Notes under the pieces: generated by a model
What the model was told of the DNA's origin: nothing
Seen by the model: only the letters and a program-made list of their open reading frames with translations
Databases searched by the model: none
From: CAZVRZ01 sp964629965
Lineage (GTDB): Bacteria > Chloroflexota > Anaerolineae > Anaerolineales > UBA4823
DNA length: 52,300 nucleotides
Reading direction: 5' to 3'
Assembly (NCBI GenBank): GCA_964629965.1
Contig: CAZVRZ010000018.1
Coordinates: 1-52,300 of the forward strand
Made by a program: the position numbers and the translations under genes
Part shown: in pieces, positions 7,869 to 15,597 of the stretch
How positions within the stretch are numbered: position 1 is the first letter of the stretch
Layout of the letters: every line of letters begins with the position of its first letter

Positions 7869-8237
7869 ATGGGAAAGAATAATTCACGTTCAGCAGCTCG
7901 TGTACGGCGCCATGCTCGGATCCGCAAGAATGTCAGCGGTACTGCCGCACGGCCCCGATTAAACGTATTCCGCGGATTGTCACAGATCTATGCCCAGGTG
8001 ATTGATGATGAAGCTGGTCATACGCTGGCGTCAGCATCCACAATTGATAAAGATCTGCGGAGTGAAGTGACAGGCAAGAAAAAGACCGAGCAGGCTCGCC
8101 TGGTTGGTTTGGCTTTGGCAGAGCGCGCAAAGGCGTTGGGCATCAGCCAGGTGGTTTTCGATCGCGGTGGTTATCGTTATATTGGCCGCGTCAAGGCATT
8201 GGCGGATGGCGCCCGCGAAGGCGGCCTGGATTTCTAG
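7869..8237 (+). CDS. rplR: 50S ribosomal protein L18
   Basis: The 122-residue product has the basic N-terminus (NNSRSAARVRRHARIRKNVSG) and the L18 core TAARPRLNVFRGLSQIYAQVIDD. It ends with FDRGGYRYIGRVKALADGAREGGLDF. L18 carries 5S rRNA into the central protuberance. It lies between rplF and rpsE as usual. Confidence 0.97.
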   Translation: MGKNNSRSAARVRRHARIRKNVSGTAARPRLNVFRGLSQIYAQVIDDEAGHTLASASTIDKDLRSEVTGKKKTEQARLVGLALAERAKALGISQVVFDRGGYRYIGRVKALADGAREGGLDF

Positions 8238-8262
8238 TAGCTAGTAAATGGAGAATAGCTCG

Positions 8263-8793
8263 ATGGATTATCAAACATCTGAATTCGAACAGGAATATGA
8301 CGAGCGTGTCATCGAGATTGCTCGTGTATCAAAGGTTGTTAAAGGCGGACGCCATTTCTCTTTCCGCGTGACTGTTGTTGCCGGGGACAATCGCGGCAAC
8401 ATCGGCGTGGGTGTAGGCAAGGCGAATGCTGTACCTGATGCTATGAAGAAGGCAACCGATCATGCTCGAAGCAACATGCACAAAATTGCGCTTTCTGGTA
8501 CCACAATTCCTCACGAGGCAATTGCAAAGGTCAGTGGCGCTAAAGTACTGCTCAAGCCAGCTTCTCGTGGTACGGGTGTTATTGCGGGTGGTGGTGTGCG
8601 CGCTGTGTTGGAAGTGGCTGGGATTTCTGATATTCTCACGAAGTCGCTTGGCAGCAGCAATGTGCTTAATGTGGTTTATGCTACGCTGAAAGCACTTGAT
8701 CAACTGCGATCGCCAGAAGAAGAAGCTGCTCGCCGTGGTAAAAATGTGAAAGACGTAATGCCCTTCTGGGAGCGGAGGAAGCAAAATGCCTAA
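8263..8793 (+). CDS. rpsE: 30S ribosomal protein S5
   Basis: The S5 core includes ERVIEIARVSKVVKGGRHFSF, GDNRGNIGVGVGKANAVPDAM and the C-terminal VRAVLEVAGISDILTKSLGSSN. An ATG at 8248 is also in frame. I prefer 8263 because GGAG at 8250-8253 sits nine bases before it, giving 176 residues. S5 helps form the mRNA entry pore and controls decoding fidelity. Its end overlaps the rpmD start by eight bases. Confidence 0.95.
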   Translation: MDYQTSEFEQEYDERVIEIARVSKVVKGGRHFSFRVTVVAGDNRGNIGVGVGKANAVPDAMKKATDHARSNMHKIALSGTTIPHEAIAKVSGAKVLLKPASRGTGVIAGGGVRAVLEVAGISDILTKSLGSSNVLNVVYATLKALDQLRSPEEEAARRGKNVKDVMPFWERRKQNA

Positions 8794-8992
8794 GACCGCT
8801 GAGAAAAAAGAAAAAATTCTGCGAATCACCCTGATCAAAAGTCCGATTGGGTATTCAAAGCAGCACAAAGGCACGGTTCGCGCCTTGGGTTTGCGCCGCT
8901 TGCATCAAACAGTAGAACAGGTGGATTCGCCGGTACTTCGCGGCATGATCTATGTGGTCAATCACCTTGTTCAGGTGGAGGAAGTTGAATGA
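8786..8992 (+). CDS. rpmD: 50S ribosomal protein L30
   Basis: The 68-residue product contains the L30 pattern LRITLIKSPIGYSKQHKGTVRALGLRRL, split by an unusual lysine-rich N-terminus (MPKTAEKKEKI). The tail DSPVLRGMIYVVNHLVQVEEVE is typical. It is slightly longer than the common 58-61 residues. The GGAGG Shine-Dalgarno lies inside rpsE, and its stop overlaps the rplO ATG by four bases. Confidence 0.95.
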   Translation: MPKTAEKKEKILRITLIKSPIGYSKQHKGTVRALGLRRLHQTVEQVDSPVLRGMIYVVNHLVQVEEVE

Positions 8993-9444
8993 AGCTGAAT
9001 GACCTGCAACCTCAAGTAGGTTCAAAAAAGAATCGCAAACGCGTTGGGCGTGGTATTGCGGCCGGCCAGGGAAAAACCTGCGGTCGTGGTACCAAAGGCC
9101 AAGGCTCTCGTTCTGGCGGCAGCACCCGGCTGTATCATCAGGGTGGTAACCTGCCTTTTTATCGTCGCTTGCCCTTCATCCGGGGTGAAGGTTTCACCCC
9201 CCTGACGCAGGTTGACTACAACGAAGTTAACCTGGATCAGTTGACGAAATTTGCTGCGGGCAGCGATGTTACGCCAGCAACGTTAACAGATGCGCGTTTA
9301 CTTCGTGATCCTGAGAATCCCGTGGCCATTTTGGGACGTGGAGAAATCAAGATAGCTTTGAAAGTCCAAGCTCATCGAGTAACGGCGAGCGCCAAGGCCA
9401 AGATCGAGGCTGCCGGCGGTACTGTTGAGTTGATCAAGAGCTAG
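8989..9444 (+). CDS. rplO: 50S ribosomal protein L15
   Basis: The 151-residue product begins MKLNDLQPQVGSKKNRKRVGRG. It has the Gly/Arg-rich segment CGRGTKGQGSRSGG and the NLPFYRRLPFIRGEGF region. The C-terminal globular part ends KAKIEAAGGTVELIKS. It is translationally coupled to rpmD (ATGA overlap) and is followed by secY, the conserved order of the spc operon. Confidence 0.97.
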   Translation: MKLNDLQPQVGSKKNRKRVGRGIAAGQGKTCGRGTKGQGSRSGGSTRLYHQGGNLPFYRRLPFIRGEGFTPLTQVDYNEVNLDQLTKFAAGSDVTPATLTDARLLRDPENPVAILGRGEIKIALKVQAHRVTASAKAKIEAAGGTVELIKS

Positions 9445-9464
9445 ACATACAAAGGAGCTTGCAT

Positions 9465-10814
9465 ATGAAGCGGTCTGCCTGGCGTTTTCTGTGGACTTCT
9501 GTTGATATCCGCCGTAAGATATTGATTACTTTGGCGCTCCTGGCGATTTATCGCCTGGTTGCACACGTACCGGTTCCTGGAGCGGATCGTGACGCAATTG
9601 CATCCCTTTTATCTGGGGGCGGCGCGGCTGGTACCCTGGTGGGATTGATGGATTTACTCTCGGGTGGAACAGTTTCTAACTTTTCTGTTCTGGCGATGGG
9701 AGTGTATCCTTACATCACGGCTCAGATCATCATTCAACTGTTGGTACCGATCATCCCGGCGCTGCAGAAGCGTATGGAAGAAGATCCGCGTGAAGGTCGC
9801 AAATGGATGGAGAAATGGACCTATATCCTGGCGGTTCCGATGGCAGCCTTGAATGCAGTTGGACAGATCAATATTTTTAATAGCCTGGCGCAACAGGCTG
9901 GTTTGGGACTGATCATCAGCAACTTTGGCTTGATTGGACCGAACTGGCTATCTTCCTGGGCGTTGATCGCGAGTATGTCCGCCGGTACCATGTTTGCCAT
10001 TTGGCTGGGTGAGTTGATCTCCGAGTTTGGTATTCGCAACCAGGGTTTGTCTCTGATTATTTTCGCCGGTATTGTGTCCCGTATACCTCAGAGTATCACC
10101 TCGATCTGGGTTGATGAAACCTACCGAATTCCAGGTTTGATCGTAATGCTTTTGAGTACTCTGCTGACGATCTTTGCAATTGTGGTTGTGCAGCAAGGCC
10201 GTCGTAATGTTCCGGTGATGTACCCAGGCCGCCGTGTTGGCAGTCGAATGTCGATGCCGGTGAGGGGCACGCTGCCGTTGATGGTCAATATGGCAGGCAT
10301 GATCCCGATCATCTTTGCTCAATCTCTCCTGACTTTTCCGGCGATCATTGCTGGTTTCTTCATGACCAGCAAAGTTGAATGGGTAGCCAACCTCGCTAAT
10401 TCGACCTCGCGAGTTTTTGGTGGCTACGGCAATGCCTATTGGATCATGTACTTCTTTGGTGTCGTATTGTTTTCTTTCTTCTATACGGATATTCTTTTCA
10501 CTCAGCAAAACTATGGTGATAATCTGAAGAAGGTGGGCGCCCAGATACCAGGCGTCAGCCGGGGTGCACCAACCCAGCGTTATTTGACGCGAGTTCTTCG
10601 TCGCATTACCTTGCCAGGTGCTGTTTTCTTGGGTGTGGTAGCTATCTTGCCATGGTTGTTGACGCTGATCTTCCCCTTCGGAAACAGTTCAAATATCATG
10701 TTGGTTTCTTCTGCCGGCTTGCTGATCGTGGTGGGCGTGGTGCGAGATACTTTCTTCAATATTGAAGCCGAGCTTAAACTGCACGGTTACGATGAAGTCT
10801 CGCTCGTTCGCTAA
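9465..10814 (+). CDS. secY: Protein translocase channel subunit SecY
   Basis: The 449-residue membrane protein forms the SecYEG pore. It begins MKRSAWRFLWTSVDIRRKILITLALLAIYRL and shows about ten hydrophobic helices. Its motifs include HVPVPGADRDAI after helix 1, SGGTVSNFSVLAMGVYPYITAQII (the plug and helix 2b region), YPGRRVGSRMSMPV in the C4 loop and GVSRGAPTQRYLTRVLRRIT in C5. Frames open from TTG at 9459, but AAAGGAG at 9451-9457 fits the ATG at 9465. adk follows after six bases. Confidence 0.97.
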   Translation: MKRSAWRFLWTSVDIRRKILITLALLAIYRLVAHVPVPGADRDAIASLLSGGGAAGTLVGLMDLLSGGTVSNFSVLAMGVYPYITAQIIIQLLVPIIPALQKRMEEDPREGRKWMEKWTYILAVPMAALNAVGQINIFNSLAQQAGLGLIISNFGLIGPNWLSSWALIASMSAGTMFAIWLGELISEFGIRNQGLSLIIFAGIVSRIPQSITSIWVDETYRIPGLIVMLLSTLLTIFAIVVVQQGRRNVPVMYPGRRVGSRMSMPVRGTLPLMVNMAGMIPIIFAQSLLTFPAIIAGFFMTSKVEWVANLANSTSRVFGGYGNAYWIMYFFGVVLFSFFYTDILFTQQNYGDNLKKVGAQIPGVSRGAPTQRYLTRVLRRITLPGAVFLGVVAILPWLLTLIFPFGNSSNIMLVSSAGLLIVVGVVRDTFFNIEAELKLHGYDEVSLVR

Positions 10815-10823
10815 GGAGGAATG

Positions 10824-11483
10824 ATGTCGACATTTGTTGTTCTCTTGGGGCCTCCTGGCGCTGGCAAAGGCACTCAGGCTAAGGTAATCTCTGAGAAGTT
10901 GGGCCTCTCGCATATTTCCTCTGGAGATATTTTCAGAGAAAACCTGAAGAATCAGACCGAGCTAGGAAAGCTGGCCAGTCAATTCATGAATAAAGGCGAG
11001 CTGGTACCCGATGATGTGACCATTGCCATGATCCGTGAGCGGCTTTCGCGCAAGGATTGCGAGCGTGGAGCTTTGTTGGATGGTTTTCCCCGCACACCGG
11101 CCCAGGCTGAAGCGTTGTCTGCCATGTTAAAGCAGATGAAAGGCAGCGTCAATGCTGTTCCTTATATCAGTGTTTCCGAAGATATCTTGGTGGAACGCTT
11201 GACTGGACGCTGGACGTGTCGAGCTCAAGGGCATGTGTTTCACGAGAAGTTTAGCCCGCCGCGTGAAGCTGGCCGCTGTGATTTCGATGGTTCTGAACTT
11301 TATCAACGTGAAGATGACAAAGCGGAAACAGTGTCTCGCCGGATCCGTGTTTACCTTGAGCAAACTCAACCCCTGATCGATTACTACCAGGAACGAGGTT
11401 TACTGCGAGAGGTCGATGGAGTCCAGACGATCGAGCAAGTATCAGAAGCAATGTTGGCTGTGCTTTCAGATCTGGTTGAGTGA
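10824..11483 (+). CDS. adk: Adenylate kinase
   Basis: The enzyme converts ATP plus AMP to two ADP. The P-loop GPPGAGKGTQ is at about residues 9-18. It is followed by SSGDIFREN, DGFPRTPAQAEAL and the LID with RAQGHVFHEKFSPP and CDFDGSELYQREDD. The LID keeps only part of the zinc set: C-x-x-Q in place of the first C-x-x-C, then C-x-D. It may therefore not bind zinc. AAGGAGGA at 10813-10820 suits the second ATG (10824) better than 10821. secY-adk-map is the classic order. Confidence 0.96.
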   Translation: MSTFVVLLGPPGAGKGTQAKVISEKLGLSHISSGDIFRENLKNQTELGKLASQFMNKGELVPDDVTIAMIRERLSRKDCERGALLDGFPRTPAQAEALSAMLKQMKGSVNAVPYISVSEDILVERLTGRWTCRAQGHVFHEKFSPPREAGRCDFDGSELYQREDDKAETVSRRIRVYLEQTQPLIDYYQERGLLREVDGVQTIEQVSEAMLAVLSDLVE

Positions 11484-11488
11484 TTGAG

Positions 11489-12262
11489 ATGAGTTGGGAA
11501 CGCAACGTTATCATTAAGAGCGAACCAGAAATCGAGTTGATGCGTGCAGCTGGGCGCGTCAACGCGGCGGCTTTGAATGCGGTGCGTTCTGCAATCAAGC
11601 CCGGTGTTACTACCGGCGAATTGGATGCGATTGCTGCGGAAGTGATCCGCTCCCATGGCGGTAAACCGGCCTTCTTGGGTGTGATGGGAGCATATCCTTA
11701 TCCGGCAATCATCACCACCAGTATCAATGAAGAATTGGTGCATGGAATTCCGGGAAGCCGCGAGTTAAAAGAAGGCGATATCATTTCGATCGATTGTGGC
11801 ACCATTTTGAATGGCTTTGTAGCGGATTCTGCTTTTTCATCAGGCGTAGGTGAAATTTCAGCCAGCGCCCGAAATCTGCTCGAGGTAACAGAACAGGCTT
11901 TGTTGATCGGGATTGGTCAGTCAAAAGAGGGCAATCGGGTTGGCGATATCGGTTATGCTATCCAGCAATTTGTGGAAGGCCAGGGATATCATCTGACACG
12001 CGAATACACTGGACATGGGGTGGGTCGCGTCATGTGGGAAGGGCCGCAAGTCCCGAACTATGGTATCAAGGGCCGAGGTCATATTTTGCGTAAAGGAATG
12101 ACCATTGCCATAGAGCCAATGGTATTAGTGGGAACGCCAAACACCCGTGTGCTTGCCGATCAATGGACGGTGGCATCGGCCGATGGGTCTCTGACGGCTC
12201 ATTGCGAGCATACGATTGCAATCACGGATGGCGCTCCGATCATCCTGACTGGGTTGGAGTAG
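11489..12262 (+). CDS. map: Methionine aminopeptidase, type I
   Basis: This metalloenzyme removes the initiator Met from new proteins. Conserved ligands are visible: Asp in SIDCGTILNGFVADSAF (two Asp), His in GHGVGRVMWEGPQVPN, Glu in MTIAIEPMV and Glu in AHCEHTIAIT. The fold is complete at about 257 residues. A GTG at 11480 overlaps the adk stop and is an alternative start. The ATG at 11489 gives the usual N-terminus and has a weak GGTTGAG at 11474-11480. Unlike in many genomes, no infA follows. Confidence 0.94.
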   Translation: MSWERNVIIKSEPEIELMRAAGRVNAAALNAVRSAIKPGVTTGELDAIAAEVIRSHGGKPAFLGVMGAYPYPAIITTSINEELVHGIPGSRELKEGDIISIDCGTILNGFVADSAFSSGVGEISASARNLLEVTEQALLIGIGQSKEGNRVGDIGYAIQQFVEGQGYHLTREYTGHGVGRVMWEGPQVPNYGIKGRGHILRKGMTIAIEPMVLVGTPNTRVLADQWTVASADGSLTAHCEHTIAITDGAPIILTGLE

Positions 12263-12277
12263 GGAAAAAATTCGGTC

Positions 12278-12306
12278 TGGACGAGAGAGCGATAGGCAGG
12301 TATAAT
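12278..12306 (+). promoter_or_regulatory. Predicted sigma-70 promoter for rpmJ-rpsM-rpsK-rpsD-rpoA-rplQ
   Basis: TGGACG (12278-12283) and a perfect TATAAT (12301-12306) are separated by 17 bases, preceded by GG. Transcription would start near 12313, about 54 bases before the rpmJ ATG. It lies where infA usually sits and would give the alpha-operon genes and rpoA a source of transcription independent of the S10-spc readthrough. Confidence 0.7.
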
Positions 12307-12366
12307 GGAAACTTCGGCTGCACTAAATGCCGATATGGAAAACGGAAGGAGTAAGGAAAGGTTACA

Positions 12367-12480
12367 ATGAAAGTATCTTCTTCGATTCGAACACGCTGCT
12401 CGAAGTGCAAGATTGTGAAGCGCAAGGGCAGATTGTACATTATTTGTGAAAATCCAAAACATAAACAGCGACAGGGATAG
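12367..12480 (+). CDS. rpmJ: 50S ribosomal protein L36, zinc-binding form
   Basis: This 37-codon gene reads MKVSSSIRTRCSKCKIVKRK, then GRLYIICENPKHKQRQG. It matches L36 throughout. C11, C14, C27 and H32 form the zinc site of the C+ form. GGAAAGG precedes the ATG. It lies between map and rpsM, its usual neighbours, and is too short for most ORF cut-offs. Confidence 0.96.
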   Translation: MKVSSSIRTRCSKCKIVKRKGRLYIICENPKHKQRQG

Positions 12481-12486
12481 ACATTT

Positions 12487-12876
12487 ATGGCTCGTATTGA
12501 AGGTGTTGATTTACCGCGAAATAAGCGGGTAGAAATTGGTTTGACCTATATTTTTGGAATCGGACGTTCACGCTCTGATGAGATATTATCGTCCACCGGC
12601 GTTAGTCCGGATACACGCATCAAGGATCTGACAGATGCAGAAGTGCAGCTCTTGCGCGATTATATTGGCCAGAGTTACAAAGTTGAAGGCGATCTGCGTC
12701 GAGAAGTTCAATTAAACGTCAAGCGTTTGATTGAAATTGGTTGCTATCGTGGGCTGCGACATCGTCGCAATTTACCCGTTCGCGGCCAGCGCACTCGCAC
12801 GAATTCCCGCACACGTAAAGGCCCCAAAAAGACCGTGGCTGGGCGTGGCCGAAGACGTGGCGCAGCCAAGAAGTAA
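12487..12876 (+). CDS. rpsM: 30S ribosomal protein S13
   Basis: The 129-residue product begins MARIEGVDLPRNKRVEIGLTYIFGIG and includes the RLIEIGCYRGLRHRRNLPVRGQRT signature. The tail is strongly basic (RKGPKKTVAGRGRRRGAAKK) and reaches the P site. It follows rpmJ by six bases. A 124-base spacer to rpsK holds no gene. Confidence 0.97.
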   Translation: MARIEGVDLPRNKRVEIGLTYIFGIGRSRSDEILSSTGVSPDTRIKDLTDAEVQLLRDYIGQSYKVEGDLRREVQLNVKRLIEIGCYRGLRHRRNLPVRGQRTRTNSRTRKGPKKTVAGRGRRRGAAKK

Positions 12877-13000
12877 GTTCTTGGGTATCAATGGTTTGGT
12901 TCGGCGCGATCTTGCAAAGGGATGGGTACCTTCCACCCAGCGGCTTCCCTTCACAGATTGTGCTATTATTAGACGAATCTCTTGTCTATTGTGAGGTGTT

Positions 13001-13408
13001 ATGGCTCAAAGTGGAAGCACTACTACGCGCCGAGTAAAAGGCGCACGCAAGGCAAAGCGAACCCTGTCTTCAGGGCAGGTACATATCCTGGCGACATTCA
13101 ATAATACGATTGTGACAGTGACCGATCTTTCGGGCAATGCAGTCGTTAGTTCAAGCGCGGGACAGTCTGGTTTCAAAGGCTCGCGCAAGAGTACACCTTT
13201 CGCAGCTCGCATGGCAGCCGAGAAGGTGATGAAGGATGCCCAGGCGCTTGGTTTACAGGAAGTCGAAATTTACGTGAAAGGCCCTGGCCCGGGCAGAGAA
13301 TCTGCCATCCGGGCGGTACAGGCGCAGGGTTTGAAGGTGGTTGCAATTACCGATGTAACCCCAGTTCCCCACAATGGATGCCGGCCTCCAAAGAAACGCC
13401 GCGTATAA
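13001..13408 (+). CDS. rpsK: 30S ribosomal protein S11
   Basis: The 135-residue product has GQVHILATFNNTIVTVTDLSGN, GFKGSRKSTPFAARMAAEKV and the terminal ITDVTPVPHNGCRPPKKRRV, all diagnostic for S11. It forms the 30S platform near the E site. GAGGTGTT precedes the ATG. rpsD follows after 30 bases. Confidence 0.97.
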   Translation: MAQSGSTTTRRVKGARKAKRTLSSGQVHILATFNNTIVTVTDLSGNAVVSSSAGQSGFKGSRKSTPFAARMAAEKVMKDAQALGLQEVEIYVKGPGPGRESAIRAVQAQGLKVVAITDVTPVPHNGCRPPKKRRV

Positions 13409-13438
13409 TTTTTGAAAAAAAAGGAAGAGGTATAAGAT

Positions 13439-14077
13439 ATGGCGAAGTATCGTGGGCCAGTATGCAAATTGTGCAGACGCGAAAATGAAAAGCTGTTCAT
13501 CAAGGGAGCGCGCTGCTTTTCGCCCAAGTGCTCTTTCGAGCGTCGTGCTTATGCACCCGGCGAACACGGGAAAAGCGGGCAGTTCCGCGGTCGACGTGAG
13601 TCGGATTATAACCGCCAGCTGCGCGCAAAACAAAAGGCACGTCGTGTATATGGTATTCTTGAACGTCAGTTCCATCGTTACTATGAAATTTCTCTCAAGC
13701 GCCGTGGCGTGACTGGTTTGAATCTGTTGCAGATTCTAGAATCACGCTTTGACAATGTCGTTTTCCGCCTGGGTTATGCGGAAAGTCGCGCTGAAGCTCG
13801 TCTGTTGGTGACGCATGGCCATTTCATGGTGAATGGTCGTCGTACGGATATCCCTTCTATGTTGATTGACATTGGTGATGTTGTTGCAGTCCGAGATGGT
13901 TCTCGCCGCCGCAACTACTTCAAAGCCCTGGCTGATTTGGCAGAAACTCGCACTCCTCCAGGTTGGTTAAGTCGAGATTTAAAAAACCTGGCTGGATCTA
14001 TGCTAAGACTACCGGAACGCTCTGAAATTGACGCTAATTTGCAAGAGCAGTTGATTGTTGAATATTACTCGCGATAG
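13439..14077 (+). CDS. rpsD: 30S ribosomal protein S4, zinc-binding form
   Basis: The 212-residue product starts MAKYRGPVCKLCRREN. Four cysteines (CKLC, then C in GARCFSPKC and the following C) form an N-terminal zinc site. This marks the C+ form. The middle has RRESDYNRQLRAKQKARRVYG. The S4 RNA-binding domain has FDNVVFRLGYAESRAEARLLV and GHFMVNGRR. S4 initiates 30S assembly and in E. coli represses the alpha operon. AAGGAAGAGG precedes the start. Confidence 0.97.
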   Translation: MAKYRGPVCKLCRRENEKLFIKGARCFSPKCSFERRAYAPGEHGKSGQFRGRRESDYNRQLRAKQKARRVYGILERQFHRYYEISLKRRGVTGLNLLQILESRFDNVVFRLGYAESRAEARLLVTHGHFMVNGRRTDIPSMLIDIGDVVAVRDGSRRRNYFKALADLAETRTPPGWLSRDLKNLAGSMLRLPERSEIDANLQEQLIVEYYSR

Positions 14078-14083
14078 CCTGAC

Positions 14084-14142
14084 GTTGCACGTTGTCGGTT
14101 GAGAGGATCAGTGGCTATGTTTTTCAGCTTGCAACGTGCAGC
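14084..14142 (+). promoter_or_regulatory. Inverted repeat upstream of rpoA
   Basis: GTTGCACGTTG (14084-14094) and CAACGTGCAGC (14132-14142) can pair over 11 positions with one G-U pair and a 37-base loop. There is no T-run after it, so it is unlikely to be an intrinsic terminator. The rpoA Shine-Dalgarno (GAGGTGA, 14154-14160) lies 12 bases downstream. It could modulate rpoA translation or be a copy of a dispersed repeat. The function is unknown. Confidence 0.55.
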
Positions 14143-14163
14143 GCGCGGGGGAAGAGGTGAACT

Positions 14164-15135
14164 GTGATTGGATTGAGTAACATGGTAACACCGAAGATCG
14201 AGCGAGAAGCAGAAGCTCGAAACTACGGAAAGTTTGTCATTAGCCCGCTTGAGCGAGGTTATGGCATCACTCTTGGGAATGCCCTGCGTCGTGTTTTACT
14301 GTCATCCCTGGATGGCGCTGCGGTAACATCCATGCGAATACTTGATGTTCAGCATGAATTCAGCGATATTCCGGGTGTTCGTGAAGATGTCATCCACGTT
14401 ATGTTACAAATCAAGCAACTTCGCTTGCGCCTGATGGATGTAGATAGCGCTCATATGCATCTACACGTCAAGGGTGCGGGTGTTGTAACTGCTGCAGATA
14501 TTGTGATGCCGCCTGAAGTAGAGATCATTAACTCTGATCTTTATCTGTTCACGGTGGATGATAGTAAAGTAAATCTCGAAATTGAGCTGACAGCAGAGCG
14601 CGGTCGTGGTTATTCTCCGGCGGATGATCGTATTGGACGTTTGCCTATTGGCGAACTGCCGGTCGATGCGATTTACGGCCCGGTGCGCCGGGTAAACTGG
14701 GAAGTGGGCAATGCCCGTGTTGGGCAGAGCACTAATTACGACCGCCTGGTAATGGAAATTTGGACCGATGGCACTGTAGCGCCTGAAGAAGCGCTGAGCG
14801 CAAGTGCTAAGATCTTGATCGAGCATTTGCGCCATTTAGCTGGTATCAGTGAGGAATCTTTGGCGACGATTACAGAGCAGGTGGAAGAAAGCAGCCGGCT
14901 GACCAGCGAGATGATCGAAACTCCGATCGAGAATCTGGATCTATCTGTGCGTGTCTTCAACTCCTTGAAGCGTACCGGAATAACCACTGTGGGTGAGGTC
15001 CTGGAACTCCTTGAAAAGGGTGATGAAGCAGTGATGTCCATCCGAAACTTTGGCGAAAAGAGTTTGGATGAACTGCGCCAGAAGATGCGTGAAAAGGGCT
15101 ATCTTCGGGATGAAATTGAAAACGAAGTGGAGTAA
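14164..15135 (+). CDS. rpoA: RNA polymerase alpha subunit
   Basis: The 323-residue product has the alpha N-terminal dimerisation domain: GKFVISPLERGYGITLGNALRRVLLSSL, then SDIPGVREDVIHVMLQIK. It also has the C-terminal domain (from about residue 255) with LDLSVRVFNSLKRTGITTVGE and IRNFGEKSLDELRQKM, which contacts UP elements and activators. The GTG at 14164 has GAGGTGA upstream. An in-frame ATG at 14182 is less well placed. Confidence 0.97.
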   Translation: MIGLSNMVTPKIEREAEARNYGKFVISPLERGYGITLGNALRRVLLSSLDGAAVTSMRILDVQHEFSDIPGVREDVIHVMLQIKQLRLRLMDVDSAHMHLHVKGAGVVTAADIVMPPEVEIINSDLYLFTVDDSKVNLEIELTAERGRGYSPADDRIGRLPIGELPVDAIYGPVRRVNWEVGNARVGQSTNYDRLVMEIWTDGTVAPEEALSASAKILIEHLRHLAGISEESLATITEQVEESSRLTSEMIETPIENLDLSVRVFNSLKRTGITTVGEVLELLEKGDEAVMSIRNFGEKSLDELRQKMREKGYLRDEIENEVE

Positions 15136-15140
15136 GTAAA

Positions 15141-15518
15141 ATGCGACATAGAATTGCAGGAAAAAAGTTGAGTCGTGGTAAAGACGAGCGTACGGCGTTA
15201 CGCCGTATTTTGATCTCGCAGTTGTTCGACCACGAGCGTATTCAAACCACTCGCGCGAAAGCCGAAGCCGTACGTGGCCAGGCAGAGCGCTTGATCACCC
15301 TGGCAAAACGTGGTAATCAGGCTGGAAATGCCCAGATGGTTCATGCTCGCCGTCTTGTAGCTGCGCGCTTGAGCAACCCGGATGCAGTCAAGAAGCTTTT
15401 TGATGACATTGCGCCTCGTTTTGTTAATCGTCCTGGTGGTTACACTCGTCTGGTTCGCCTTGGACCTCGTGAGGGTGACGCAGCCGAGATGGTGTTGTTG
15501 GAGTTGGTTGAGGAGTAG
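15141..15518 (+). CDS. rplQ: 50S ribosomal protein L17
   Basis: The 125-residue product begins MRHRIAGKKLSRGKDERTAL. It contains LISQLFDHERIQTTRAKAEAVR and RFVNRPGGYTRLVRLGPREGD, the L17 signatures. It starts five bases after rpoA, the standard end of the alpha operon. A T7 run follows at 15565-15571, but its stem is only four base pairs, so transcription probably continues into truA. Confidence 0.97.
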   Translation: MRHRIAGKKLSRGKDERTALRRILISQLFDHERIQTTRAKAEAVRGQAERLITLAKRGNQAGNAQMVHARRLVAARLSNPDAVKKLFDDIAPRFVNRPGGYTRLVRLGPREGDAAEMVLLELVEE

Positions 15519-15597
15519 TTCCTTGTTTGGACAGTCTTCGCTGGTGGCTGGATAAGTGACAGCATTTTTTTATCAGAGGCAGGCTGTTGGTTTTTGA

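Noticed and set aside
12964..12969. TATTAT as a -10 for rpsK
   Set aside because: No acceptable -35 lies 16-18 bases upstream, and a good promoter already exists before rpmJ.
15547..15571. Possible terminator after rplQ (short stem plus seven T)
   Set aside because: The stem GCTG/CAGC has only four pairs. truA and rplM-rpsI follow in the same direction, so strong termination is unlikely.
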